A stretch of DNA of 64,000 nt, from contig NZ_CP150269.1 in assembly GCF_037976825.1 (NCBI RefSeq), forward strand, positions 1,841,501 through 1,905,500, read 5' to 3'. The position numbers and the translations under genes were made by a program. Under the pieces are notes generated by a model, which saw nothing but the letters and a program-made list of their open reading frames with translations, was not told where the DNA came from and did no database searches. The stretch's first letter is position 1; every line of letters begins with the position of its first letter. Below, one piece after another: positions 34,179 through 42,072 of this stretch. Source of the stretch: Paenibacillus sp. FSL K6-1330 (GTDB lineage: Bacteria; Bacillota; Bacilli; Paenibacillales; Paenibacillaceae).

Positions 34179-35870
34179 ATGGGCGCGTTTGGCGGACTTA
34201 TTCAAACGAACAAAGGTAGGAACTTACAAGCGAAAGCAGAAGCAGGCGCATTGCTTAAATTTACGCGGATGGGGATCGGTGACGGGCAGCTCGGCGGGCA
34301 ATCTATCCCCACCTTGAACAAGTTGATCAGCGAGAAGAAATCCCTTCCGATAACCCGTCTGAAGCCACAGCTTCCAGCACAGGCCATAGTCGGGGCGGTG
34401 CTGTCGAACCAAGATGTAACAACGGGTTTTTATTTCCGGGAGATCGGGATTTTTGCCCAAGATCCGGATGAAGGTGAAATCCTTTATGCTTACGGAAACG
34501 CCGGGAGTGGCGCGGAATATATTCCACCAGCTGGAACAGAGGATATCATCGAAAAGACAATCGACATGATCGTCACGTTTGGTCAGGCGCAGAATGTATC
34601 GGCTGTGATAAACAGTTCGCTGATCTTTGCCACTCCAGAAGATGTGGCCGAGGCCCTGACAGAGTCGAAAAAATATACGGATCAAAAGATTGTAGCAGCC
34701 GAAACACCATCAGGCCCGGCAACCGGAACAGTGGTCAATGGAAACACCGTATACACAGCCGCGTTATCACCAGCGCTTTCAACGTTGAAAGCTTTCCAAA
34801 GGGTTGTTATAAAGGTGAATGTTGCAAGCACTGGAGCGCCTACACTCAATCCTAATGGCTTAGGTGCAAAGTCTGTTTTGAAAGCCAGCGGAAGTGCTGC
34901 CAGCTTTAAAGCAAACGGCGTATACACGTTGGTCTATGACGGAACGGCTTTTATCTTACAGGGTGAAGGGGGGGAGGTAGGAACAGCGACAGCACCGGAT
35001 GTATTGCAAGGTAAAACATTTCCGGGCGAAGATGGTCTGGTGACAGGAACAATGCCGAATTATTCGCGAGCGGTCCTCGGCCAAGATTACAGCCAAGCAG
35101 TTAGCGCTAAAGGTGACGGTGGCGGGAACATCGTATTGGAGCCTAAAACTGGTTATTACGAGCAAGGAAAGAATACAGCGGGATTCGGATCAGTCTTGGC
35201 GCTGGACCCGAATTACAAGTCTGAAAATATTAAAGCAGGAACATCGATTTTCGGCGTGTCTGGCAAGTCTACCGTTGTTGATACAGCGGATGCAGTGTTA
35301 GACCCTCAGTATCTGCTTGTTGGACAATCGGGTTATGATGACGGAGTTAAAAAAGCTGGTCAGATGCCGAACCGAAGCGCCGAGAATAACCACATGCCCG
35401 GACTTGAATCGACTGTATGGGCCGGGGATCGGTTCTTCATCCGACCGCCCCACGGTTATTTTAACGGGTCTACTTGGGTAACGGCAGCGGTGCCTGGACT
35501 AACGGCAAATAACCTGCGAGCGGGGGTTAATATTGCGGGATTGCTTGGTACGCTTGACCCTAATATGAAGATGGCCCAAGCCGGATTGGGAAACAGCTCT
35601 TACGGGTCTATAACTAACCTCCCTTTCAAGCCGATACTGCTATTGATCTCGGGGTATTACGATAATGGGTATGTTACACTTTCTGGAACCGTCGGTTCTT
35701 ACTTCGATGGCTCAACAGTGCACCATATCATTAGTGCAGATGCTTGGCCGAAAGAAGGCTCGGGCACTTACTTAAGCATGAGCGAGGCCACATTTGGCAG
35801 TAACTTTGTTAACTTTGCATTATCGCAATATTCTGCCCAAGCCCGCGGGTATAAAGTATTTGGAGTATAG
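34179..35870 (+). CDS. Tail-collar fibre protein (receptor binding)
   Basis: 563 residues. The N-terminal 150 residues are the phage tail-collar (DUF3751-like) baseplate attachment domain (GGLIQTNKGRNLQAKAEAGA, TGFYFREIGIFAQDPDEGEI). A coiled stretch (PEDVAEALTESKKYTDQKI) is followed by repeated Gly-rich beta units (GKTFPGEDGLVTGTMPN, IKAGTSIFGVSGKST, LRAGVNIAGLLGTLDP) and a unique C-terminal tip (about 465-563), which should bind the host surface. It follows gene I by one base. Confidence 0.9.
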   Translation: MGAFGGLIQTNKGRNLQAKAEAGALLKFTRMGIGDGQLGGQSIPTLNKLISEKKSLPITRLKPQLPAQAIVGAVLSNQDVTTGFYFREIGIFAQDPDEGEILYAYGNAGSGAEYIPPAGTEDIIEKTIDMIVTFGQAQNVSAVINSSLIFATPEDVAEALTESKKYTDQKIVAAETPSGPATGTVVNGNTVYTAALSPALSTLKAFQRVVIKVNVASTGAPTLNPNGLGAKSVLKASGSAASFKANGVYTLVYDGTAFILQGEGGEVGTATAPDVLQGKTFPGEDGLVTGTMPNYSRAVLGQDYSQAVSAKGDGGGNIVLEPKTGYYEQGKNTAGFGSVLALDPNYKSENIKAGTSIFGVSGKSTVVDTADAVLDPQYLLVGQSGYDDGVKKAGQMPNRSAENNHMPGLESTVWAGDRFFIRPPHGYFNGSTWVTAAVPGLTANNLRAGVNIAGLLGTLDPNMKMAQAGLGNSSYGSITNLPFKPILLLISGYYDNGYVTLSGTVGSYFDGSTVHHIISADAWPKEGSGTYLSMSEATFGSNFVNFALSQYSAQARGYKVFGV

Positions 35871-35884
35871 GAGGGGTACAATAT

Positions 35885-36286
35885 ATGAAAAAAATTGAGC
35901 CATTGGGCCGCAGATTTTTTTGGGTTAAATCTACAGGTAATATAGTTGCACAGCGATATGAAATGTCAGCGGGGATTGAATCTACGAAAGAGGAAGATTT
36001 CGAGGTTTATGTGGAGCTAAAATCATACGATCCGGAAGCTGTTGAAATGACGACATTTCAGCCAGGGCAGTATGCAGAGGACTTTGCAAAGGCGAAAAGT
36101 TGGCTGTTTGATCCAGATACAGGTCAGATTCGTTTTATCTATCCTGATCCGACCGATCCAGAGACGCCACAAGAGCCGCAGCAACCACTTACCGAACAAC
36201 TAAATTCCTTAAAAACTGAAAACGAAACATTGAAGAGTAGGGTTTCGGACGTCGAGATGACGATTACCGAAATCCTATTTTCATGA
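35885..36286 (+). CDS. Fibre-associated hypothetical protein
   Basis: 133 residues behind GGAGGGGTACAATAT. The N-terminus (KIEPLGRRFFWVKSTGNIVA) is beta-like. A Pro/Gln-rich stretch (DPTDPETPQEPQQPL) and a short coiled coil (LNSLKTENETLKSRVSDVEM) end the protein. Located where phages keep fibre-assembly or XkdW-type genes. Function not established. Confidence 0.6.
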   Translation: MKKIEPLGRRFFWVKSTGNIVAQRYEMSAGIESTKEEDFEVYVELKSYDPEAVEMTTFQPGQYAEDFAKAKSWLFDPDTGQIRFIYPDPTDPETPQEPQQPLTEQLNSLKTENETLKSRVSDVEMTITEILFS

Positions 36287-36302
36287 GGGGAGGTGATTTG
36301 TG

Positions 36303-36476
36303 ATGCTTAAAGATTTTCAGGTGCGTGTCGTGGCTAACGCCTGCATTACTCGCGTAAACGAGGCCGAGGGTACTATTGATCAAGTCGTATCGACTTACCC
36401 AATGCAAGCAGATGATCGTGAAAAGGTCCTGGCGTATGCATATGTTATCCGCCCGGATCTAGTACCGGCAAAATAA
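36303..36476 (+). CDS. XkdX-like short phage protein
   Basis: 57 residues. GGGGAGGTGATTTGTG precedes ATG 36303. The sequence (MLKDFQVRVVANACITRV, QVVSTYPMQADDREKVLAYA) is compact and soluble. The place between fibre and holin genes matches XkdX-type small proteins of defective Bacillus phages, but the length and sequence only loosely agree. Confidence 0.55.
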   Translation: MLKDFQVRVVANACITRVNEAEGTIDQVVSTYPMQADDREKVLAYAYVIRPDLVPAK

Positions 36477-36491
36477 ATATCGATGTTTCAT

Positions 36492-36518
36492 GCCCACGGG
36501 TGGTCCGGGGGCTTTTCT
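36492..36518 (+). terminator. Terminator after the tail module
   Basis: GCCCACGG pairs with CCGGGGGC (one mismatch) around GTGGT, followed by TTTTCTTT. Confidence 0.7.
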
Positions 36519-36547
36519 TTATTCAAAGATAGATAGGGGGAAGAAGG

Positions 36548-36835
36548 GTGGACTGGACCGTGCTCACTGCAATCATTTCTGTCACAGCCGCCATCAGCGG
36601 TATTGTGCTTGGCTGGGTTGGCAAGACAAAGGCCTATAAGGCTGAGGTGGTACAAGAAGCCACAGCGGAAGCATCGCTTCACACTGATGTGTCTTACATC
36701 AAGCGTGGTATCGATGACATTAAGGTAGACGTCCGTATCCAAGGGCAGCGTATGGATGGGTTGACTGAACGCTTGATACGAGTCGAAGAGTCGACGAAAC
36801 AAGCACACAAACGTATAGACGAACTAAAAGAATAG
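36548..36835 (+). CDS. XhlA-like holin-associated membrane protein
   Basis: 95 residues from GTG 36548. A hydrophobic helix (LTAIISVTAAISGIVLGWVG) at the N-terminus is followed by a long coiled coil to the end (DIKVDVRIQGQRMDGLTERL, RVEESTKQAHKRIDELKE). The pattern resembles XhlA, which works with a holin and endolysin in PBSX-like lysis, though in XhlA the membrane helix is C-terminal. Confidence 0.6.
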   Translation: MDWTVLTAIISVTAAISGIVLGWVGKTKAYKAEVVQEATAEASLHTDVSYIKRGIDDIKVDVRIQGQRMDGLTERLIRVEESTKQAHKRIDELKE

Positions 36836-36842
36836 GAGATGA

Positions 36843-37124
36843 ATGAATATGGATTGGAACATGATTTTTGAATTGATCGATCCGCGGCTGTTGATAGTTC
36901 TTGCTGCCTGCTGGGTAATTGGTGCGGTGTTAAAGGTTACACCAAATGTACCTGATTGGATCATTGTATATGCTGTTATCGTAGTAGGGGTGTTTCTTAC
37001 GATCGGAATCCTGGGATGGAGTGTTGAGTCATTGATCCAAGGTATTCTAACCGGCGCCTTCTCAGTATTTGGGCACCAAGCCCTGAAGCAGACAGCTAAG
37101 GCTGTAGGTGGCAGCAATGAGTAA
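36843..37124 (+). CDS. Phage holin
   Basis: 93 residues. Two or three membrane helices (PRLLIVLAACWVIGAVLK, WIIVYAVIVVGVFLTIGILGW, ESLIQGILTGAFSVFG) and the PNVPDWIIVY block are typical of the Holin_5-type family. It opens the membrane at the end of infection. It overlaps the endolysin start by eight bases. Confidence 0.85.
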   Translation: MNMDWNMIFELIDPRLLIVLAACWVIGAVLKVTPNVPDWIIVYAVIVVGVFLTIGILGWSVESLIQGILTGAFSVFGHQALKQTAKAVGGSNE

Positions 37125-37839
37125 TAAGCTGGCATTTGTTCAGAAAATCGCCCTCTTTGCAGTGGCTGACATGAAGAATACCTTTATTCCGGCATCGTTG
37201 ATCATAGCCCAGGCCGCGCTCGAAAGCGCCTGGGGAACATCCGGATTAACGCAGAAGGGCAATAACCTCTTTGGCATCAAGGGGAAGGGTCCTGCCGGCA
37301 GCTGCACAATGCAAACAACCGAATACGTCAAAGGCAAACCGATAAAAGTAGATGCTGCATTCCGTGCCTATAACAATTGGGGGGAGTCCATCGCGGACCA
37401 CACCAAGTTGATTCTGAACGGGGTCAGTTGGAATAAGAACCTGTATAAGAAGGTTATCGGAGTAGATGGTAAAACAGCGGCAAGTGAGATCCAGAAGGCG
37501 GGATACGCGACGGATCCGAAGTACGCTGATAAACTTATTTCTCTTATGGATGAATTCAATTTGTATCAATACGATACAGTAAAAGGGAATGCAGGGAAGG
37601 TGATGGATAAAAAAGAACGTGATATCAATGTGGTTAGTCCATGGGCGGCGGGAACTTGGGAAGAGATGACCAAGAACGGTTATTTTGACGGCACGATGCC
37701 GGGGGCGCCAATCACAAGAGAACAAGCGGCTGTATCTATGAATCGATTGCGTAAGAACTTTCTTAAGCTTATCGGAGGTAATACAGCACGAATCGTGGAG
37801 TTAGAAAAACAACTTCAAGCCATTGAAGCCGAGAAATAA
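37117..37839 (+). CDS. Endolysin, glucosaminidase domain plus SLH-like C-terminus
   Basis: 240 residues from ATG 37117. The catalytic domain (residues 1-150) is a mannosyl-glycoprotein endo-beta-N-acetylglucosaminidase/FlgJ type: IPASLIIAQAALESAWGTSG with the catalytic Glu, KGNNLFGIKG, FRAYNNWGESIADHTKLI, and AGYATDPKYADKLISLM. The C-terminus (VSPWAAGTWEEMTKNGYFDG, PITREQAAVSMNRL) resembles an S-layer-homology repeat for wall binding. It cuts peptidoglycan glycan strands for lysis. Confidence 0.92.
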   Translation: MSNKLAFVQKIALFAVADMKNTFIPASLIIAQAALESAWGTSGLTQKGNNLFGIKGKGPAGSCTMQTTEYVKGKPIKVDAAFRAYNNWGESIADHTKLILNGVSWNKNLYKKVIGVDGKTAASEIQKAGYATDPKYADKLISLMDEFNLYQYDTVKGNAGKVMDKKERDINVVSPWAAGTWEEMTKNGYFDGTMPGAPITREQAAVSMNRLRKNFLKLIGGNTARIVELEKQLQAIEAEK

Positions 37840-37843
37840 GTGA

Positions 37844-37880
37844 AGACCCTACCAGCTAAGTGTTGGTAGGGTCTGTTTGT
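37844..37880. terminator. Terminator between endolysin gene and the minus-strand DUF3006 gene
   Basis: AGACCCTACCA pairs perfectly with TGGTAGGGTCT around a nine-base loop and is followed by GTTTGTTTT. A very similar hairpin lies at 39028-39060 in inverse orientation, so the two bracket the minus-strand pair of genes. Confidence 0.9.
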
Positions 37881-37881
37881 T

Positions 37882-38109
37882 TTAATCCTCGAAAAGCTCA
37901 TTCATAAGCCCCTCGATTTCTTTTCTCCGTTTTACAGTTTCCTCTTTATCGATAGTAAAATGATTACCATCTATTTTAATCACATCCCCAACCGCAGCAT
38001 TACTCGGCAGAAGATGCTTTGGATAATCCAGAGTATGACCATCCTCGACTTCAATAATTGCTAAATCGCTCTCAAATCGGTCAATGATTCCTCTTATCAA
38101 CCTTATCAC
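37882..38109 (-). CDS. DUF3006-family protein
   Basis: 75 residues. RGIIDRFESDLAIIEVEDG with HLLPSNAAVGDVIKIDGN is the DUF3006 pattern, a small beta-barrel-like domain of unknown function often paired with ComEC-like MBL proteins. Its ATG overlaps the stop of that gene, so they are coupled. Confidence 0.85.
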   Translation of the reverse strand: MIRLIRGIIDRFESDLAIIEVEDGHTLDYPKHLLPSNAAVGDVIKIDGNHFTIDKEETVKRRKEIEGLMNELFED

Positions 38110-38981
38110 CTCGTTGTTTCAAATGTTATTTTTGAACCATCGCTTACAGCGGTGATCGTACCTTGAGTATCAGTCCTGTACACAGTTGCCTTAGATTTTT
38201 TCAATCGATTAATAATAGCAGGCTTTGGATGACCATATTTATTATCTTTACCTGCGCTGATAACCGCATACGTTGGCTTTACAGCATTAAGAAATTCCTG
38301 TGAAGTCGATGTGTCCGATCCGTGATGTCCTACCTTCAGTACATCGACTTTCAAAATTTCGGGGCTCTTCAACATGTCGGCCTCGCTGCGGGCTTCGGCA
38401 TCCCCTGTAAATAGGAATGAAGTATTGCCGTATTGTATCCGTAGCACAGCACTCCAAGCGTTCAAGTCTTTGCTGTACTCCGCAACGGGGGCGACGAACT
38501 CCGCTGTGACCCCATCAAGCGGGAGCGCCAGCCCAGCCTTAGCAGATCTTATCTTTAACCCGCGGTTTTTTACTGCAAGCAAGAAATCTTTGTATGTATT
38601 TGTTGTGTGGCTCACTTTGGGTGCATAAACGCTCTTGGTTGGTATTGCATTGATCACCGTGTCCAGGCCCCCGATGTGGTCGGCGTCCGGGTGAGTGGCA
38701 ATGATTGCATCAAGACTCTTTACACCGAGCTGCTTAAGATAATCAACCACATCTTCGCCCTTGTGATTGTCTCCACCGTCGATCAAGAGATGTTGCCCTT
38801 TAGGTGTACGTATTAGTGTGGAATCACCCTGTCCAACGTCTAGGAAAAAGACCTGCAACGAGCCTGATGCATCTTCCTCAAGGAACGGTTGGCTTGCTGC
38901 TGTTGTTGATGTTGGAAAACTTGGGGAGCAGGCAACCAGTAAAGATAAAATAAGTCCTAGTGTTATGTATAGTTTTCTCAT
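38106..38981 (-). CDS. ComEC/Rec2-like MBL-fold lipoprotein
   Basis: 291 residues from ATG 38981, behind AAGGAGGGTCTC on the minus strand; the longer frame to 39011 has no ribosome site. A lipoprotein signal (LILSLLVACSP) puts the enzyme outside the membrane. The metallo-beta-lactamase core follows: FFLDVGQGDSTLIRTPKGQH, the metal motif ATHPDADHIGG, SFLFTGDAEARSEADML and VLKVGHHGSDTSTSQEFL. ComEC-type MBL domains are candidate nucleases for incoming DNA. Minus strand in the late region marks it as a moron; degradation of extracellular DNA is possible. Confidence 0.88.
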   Translation of the reverse strand: MRKLYITLGLILSLLVACSPSFPTSTTAASQPFLEEDASGSLQVFFLDVGQGDSTLIRTPKGQHLLIDGGDNHKGEDVVDYLKQLGVKSLDAIIATHPDADHIGGLDTVINAIPTKSVYAPKVSHTTNTYKDFLLAVKNRGLKIRSAKAGLALPLDGVTAEFVAPVAEYSKDLNAWSAVLRIQYGNTSFLFTGDAEARSEADMLKSPEILKVDVLKVGHHGSDTSTSQEFLNAVKPTYAVISAGKDNKYGHPKPAIINRLKKSKATVYRTDTQGTITAVSDGSKITFETTR

Positions 38982-39027
38982 GAGACCCTCCTTATGTATA
39001 GATTTTAACACATTAAAATCTAAACGA

Positions 39028-39060
39028 AGGCCCTACCAATTTAATGCCGGCAGGGTCTAT
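39028..39060 (-). terminator. Second copy-like hairpin upstream of the MBL moron
   Basis: Read on the minus strand, AGACCCTGCC and GGTAGGGCC form a hairpin nearly matching the arms of the 37844-37880 terminator. It would end transcription of the minus gene at 39094-39294 before the MBL gene. Confidence 0.6.
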
Positions 39061-39093
39061 TTCTCAATTGATTTTTGATACCAACACACATTG

Positions 39094-39294
39094 TTATTTT
39101 ACAGGAAGACCAATTATTCTCATCACGTGATTTATATCATTTATCGGTACTGAGATGACCTCAGTTTGTGTATATATTTTCACTCTCTCTGGATCTATAG
39201 ATTGCGTAGGCAGTCCCACTGTTATATTCCCATCTTTAGTACGAATACTTACCTGTTGTTGTTTATCTATAGCGATTTTTAGTTCTATTAGCAT
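39094..39294 (-). CDS. Hypothetical small protein
   Basis: 66 residues with AAAGGAGGAGAAATAC before the ATG on the minus strand. Beta-rich (KIAIDKQQQVSIRTKDGNIT, YTQTEVISVPINDINHVMRI). No family recognised. A+T-rich surroundings suggest acquired cargo. Confidence 0.55.
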   Translation of the reverse strand: MLIELKIAIDKQQQVSIRTKDGNITVGLPTQSIDPERVKIYTQTEVISVPINDINHVMRIIGLPVK

Positions 39295-39453
39295 GTATTT
39301 CTCCTCCTTTTGAGTTGTATTTATTCAGATAGAAATAAAATAAATATATAATATATAACAACTATGTCTATTTGTGTAACTTTATGTTTAGACAATTAAT
39401 TATCCCTGCGTTACTTTAAAAAGTAAATAAAGAACGCGAAGGGGATCTATTAA

Positions 39454-40509
39454 ATGAATAAAAAAGTGCTTTCTTATCTTCTAGTGCTGTGTCTTACCCT
39501 ATCTCTGTTTAGTCAGACTGTAGCTGCTTCGAGTACCGGAAAAACGGTAGATGGGATGATGGGCTTTGCTGCTCCCCAAGGCACGATTGCTACCGCTGAT
39601 AGCTTTTCTGGTAATTATCGCGCTAAAAATGCAATCGACGGTGATATTACGACTAGATGGAATGCGGCACAGCCAATTGCGAAACTAGAGTTAGCGTTTC
39701 CTGAACCACTCGATATAAATTTTGTTCAATTTGCTACAAATGCAACCCCAGCAGTAGCTGTAGAATATACTATTTTTGGTAAGGCGAATGACGAATGGGT
39801 TAAAGTAGGCGGCCCTACAACGCTTAATCTTTCGGGCACTAATTCAATTAATCCACCTATCTCTATTATTAGAGGCTCTTACTCGGGACTAAAAATTGAT
39901 GTTAATGGAAAGTCATCATGGGCAGCAATTAATGAACTAACTTTCGGTATTGCAGAATCCATTGATCTAACTGCTAAAGCTGGAGATGCACAAGTAGCTT
40001 TAAATTGGACTCCTACGACTTATACGGATCAATATATTATTAAATATGGTACAGAGTCGGGAAAATACACTGAGTCAATTACTGTTTCAAACATAGATAA
40101 TACATACACAGTTCCTAATTTAATTAATGGAACAACGTATTACTTTCAAGTTATTTCAATTGTAAAAGGTAGAGAATTTGTTGTCTCAAATGAAGCTTCT
40201 GCAACACCAAACAAAGAAACTACTGACCCAACGGACCCGACGAACCCAACGGACCCAACAGACCCGACAGAGCCAAAAGGTGAAAGAGCTATCTTGGTAG
40301 TAACCATGGTAAATGGCTTAGAAAAGGAATATGATCTACCCATGAGCGACATTAATTCATTTATAAAGTGGTACGATAACAAAGACGCTGGTGCAGGTCC
40401 TTCGAAATTTGGAATTAATAAGTATGGCAATAATAAAGGGCCTTTTAAGTCTCGGGTTGACTATGTAATTTTTAAAAACATTCTCACTTTTCAGGTAGAT
40501 GCATATTAG
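39454..40509 (+). CDS. Secreted discoidin-like/FN3 protein (lysogenic conversion candidate)
   Basis: 351 residues. A signal peptide (KKVLSYLLVLCLTLSLFSQT, cut after VAA) is followed by an F5/8 type C-like domain (about 45-165; YRAKNAIDGDITTRWNAAQP), a fibronectin type III domain (about 170-248; VALNWTPTTYTDQYIIKYGT), a DPT/NPT linker repeat and a C-terminal module (VVTMVNGLEKEYDLPMSDIN, WYDNKDAGAG). Such modules bind carbohydrate or surfaces. It is not part of any virion module, so it is probably a lysogen-expressed surface or secreted protein. The last 75 residues resemble a module of Paenibacillus exoproteins. Confidence 0.7.
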   Translation: MNKKVLSYLLVLCLTLSLFSQTVAASSTGKTVDGMMGFAAPQGTIATADSFSGNYRAKNAIDGDITTRWNAAQPIAKLELAFPEPLDINFVQFATNATPAVAVEYTIFGKANDEWVKVGGPTTLNLSGTNSINPPISIIRGSYSGLKIDVNGKSSWAAINELTFGIAESIDLTAKAGDAQVALNWTPTTYTDQYIIKYGTESGKYTESITVSNIDNTYTVPNLINGTTYYFQVISIVKGREFVVSNEASATPNKETTDPTDPTNPTDPTDPTEPKGERAILVVTMVNGLEKEYDLPMSDINSFIKWYDNKDAGAGPSKFGINKYGNNKGPFKSRVDYVIFKNILTFQVDAY

Positions 40510-40586
40510 AAGTAATTAAAAAAAACCATCAAAATAAAGAACCTAAAATGTTTATTATGTAGGTCTGAGCTGTTTCTACACGAATA

Positions 40587-40615
40587 TTTACAACATATCC
40601 CATATGCTTTATAAT
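40587..40615 (+). promoter_or_regulatory. Sigma-A promoter of the candidate small RNA
   Basis: TTTACA at 40587-40592, a 17-base spacer and a perfect TATAAT at 40610-40615. Transcription would start near 40622. Confidence 0.65.
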
Positions 40616-40621
40616 CGTCTT

Positions 40622-40703
40622 AATATCGACGGTAGCACCGTGATGCAATCCGATGGAATCGGTGGAGGACCTCGCTGGCTCAGGCCGGCGGGGTCCTTTT
40701 TTC
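40622..40703 (+). ncRNA. Candidate small RNA or terminator-containing leader of the AbiJ-type gene
   Basis: About 80 bases from the predicted start to a strong terminator, with no coding frame. Three hairpins line up: CGGT-AGC-ACCG, CCGAT-GGA-ATCGG, and the terminator GGACCTCGCTGGC/GCCGGCGGGGTCC (40667-40697) with TTTTTT. It may be a free RNA. Because the AbiJ-type gene starts 20 bases later with its own ribosome site, it may instead be an attenuating leader. No known RNA family recognised. Confidence 0.5.
40666..40703 (+). terminator. Strong terminator ending the candidate small RNA
   Basis: GGACCTCGC-TGGC and GCC-GGCGGGGTCC pair closely around TCAG, followed by TTTTTTC. Confidence 0.9.
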
Positions 40704-40723
40704 ATTTTTAAGGGGGAGATGGC

Positions 40724-41584
40724 TTGAGGTTTTCACAAAGAATAGGTGTAACTCCTGTCAAAGTAAATTTACAGATTGATTCAATGGACAGTGATCTCAG
40801 AACTGGGCTTTGGAATGTTTTCAAAATACTGTACATAGATAGTAGTTCTCCAAGTTATAACGATCAGCTTAATTTTAGTGATTTACATCGACTTTTTAGT
40901 CTACTCTGGTTAGAACATTTTAAACTACCACTTGATAGCTTACCTGTTTGGTATCATGAGGCAAGTAAACATGTAAGGGAAGGATTTTTAAAAAATTGGG
41001 CATGGTATGAGGTTTATGATTTTTTGGAGTTTGTTGTTAAAAAAGACACAACTCAATCTCGTAGGGAGTCATTAACCAACTCCTGTAATAGGATACTGGA
41101 ACAAGAACTATCAGCTTATCGTTTTGTTAACCAGGAACTTGTGCAAATAACTGACAAAGTGGAGATTAAAGAAGTTGAAGAAGCAATTAACAACGCACAT
41201 CCAAGGGGACTTCAGGGAGTTAATGTTCATCTTTCAACAGCTCTTCAAATGCTCGCTGATAAAAAAAATCCAGATTACAGAAATTCGATAAAAGAGTCTA
41301 TTTCTGCTGTTGAGTCAATAGCGCAAGTTATATCTGGTGATCCTAAAGCCACGCTTGGAAGTGCGCTAAAATTAATCGATGAGAAGATAGGAATACATAA
41401 GGCCTTAAAGAGTGGACTCTCTTCTATATATGGATACACAAGTGACGAAGCGGGAATCCGGCATGCTATGCTTGAGGAAAGGGAGATTCATTTCGAAGAT
41501 GCCAAATTTATGCTGGTTTCATGCTCGACATTTATTAATTTCCTCATCATGAAGTCAGACCGTGTGGGAATTACGCTCAAATGA
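40724..41584 (+). CDS. AbiJ-NTD4-type protein, probable abortive-infection/exclusion factor
   Basis: 286 residues from TTG 40724 behind AAGGGGGAGATGGC. The opening RFSQRIGVTPVKVNLQIDSMD fits the AbiJ_NTD4 domain, and the C-terminal part (KATLGSALKLIDEKIGIHKA, GYTSDEAGIRHAMLEEREIH, FEDAKFMLVSCSTFINFLI) resembles the AbiJ-type HEPN module with R-H residues. Related proteins stop phage growth by killing or arresting the infected cell, perhaps as RNases. In a prophage it would protect the lysogen from other phages. The gene is A+T-rich and lies directly after the candidate RNA's terminator. Confidence 0.6.
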   Translation: MRFSQRIGVTPVKVNLQIDSMDSDLRTGLWNVFKILYIDSSSPSYNDQLNFSDLHRLFSLLWLEHFKLPLDSLPVWYHEASKHVREGFLKNWAWYEVYDFLEFVVKKDTTQSRRESLTNSCNRILEQELSAYRFVNQELVQITDKVEIKEVEEAINNAHPRGLQGVNVHLSTALQMLADKKNPDYRNSIKESISAVESIAQVISGDPKATLGSALKLIDEKIGIHKALKSGLSSIYGYTSDEAGIRHAMLEEREIHFEDAKFMLVSCSTFINFLIMKSDRVGITLK

Positions 41585-41598
41585 GGGATGTAGGGATA

Positions 41599-41748
41599 AT
41601 GGGACGATTTATGAAGCCGCTGGCTGCGGACATACATTTTCATACCGCCATGCTCGATCAAACACCTGTAGCCGTATTTATAGCGGACGAGCTGATCGGT
41701 TGCGGTCGGATATACGAAATTACAGATGACAGTGTCAAGGGTGGGTGA
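41599..41748 (+). CDS. Small phage protein, 49 residues
   Basis: ATG 41599 follows AGGGATGTAGGGATA, 14 bases after the AbiJ-type gene. The peptide MGRFMKPLAADIHFHTAMLD to YEITDDSVKGG is soluble, with a beta hairpin (TPVAVFIADELIGCGRIYEI). Not recognised. Confidence 0.5.
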   Translation: MGRFMKPLAADIHFHTAMLDQTPVAVFIADELIGCGRIYEITDDSVKGG

Positions 41749-41890
41749 TTCGCGTTATCTTCGCGCGAGTTGCACATTTAAGTATGCTGGCTAGGTGGGA
41801 ATTTTTCGGTTCTTCAATGAAAGGTTTGCATTCATGAATTATAGTCGTTATATTGGAGATACAAAGAAGAGGCATAAAGGAGGGATCCTG

Positions 41891-42049
41891 ATGTCTAAAG
41901 GCATTCAGTATCTTGATTACGCCGTACAGGGTAATGTCATTGTACCGTTGGTGTATCTGGATTCAGAGCAATTCGATACATTAATCAATGATTATGACTC
42001 GTTTAAGATGTACTTAAAGCAAGTACGGCGTAAGAAAAGAGGGGCCTAA
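41891..42049 (+). CDS. Small phage protein, 52 residues
   Basis: ATG 41891 is spaced correctly from AAAGGAGGGATCCTG; the longer frame from 41795 has no ribosome site. MSKGIQYLDYAVQGNVIVPL, LDSEQFDTLINDYDSF and a basic tail (KQVRRKKRGA). Not recognised. The stop lies inside the following terminator. Confidence 0.55.
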   Translation: MSKGIQYLDYAVQGNVIVPLVYLDSEQFDTLINDYDSFKMYLKQVRRKKRGA

Positions 42050-42066
42050 CTTCGGCCCCTCTCTCC
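42038..42066. terminator. Bidirectional terminator
   Basis: AGAGGGGCC pairs perfectly with GGCCCCTCT around TAACTTC, with a C/T run to the right. It serves the plus gene ending at 42049 and the minus gene ending at 42073. Confidence 0.85.
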
Positions 42067-42072
42067 TATTAT

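Noticed and set aside
39411..39427. TTACTTT/AAAGTAA palindrome before the secreted protein gene
   Set aside because: Short, A+T-rich and likely by chance; no T run or promoter relation that I could support.
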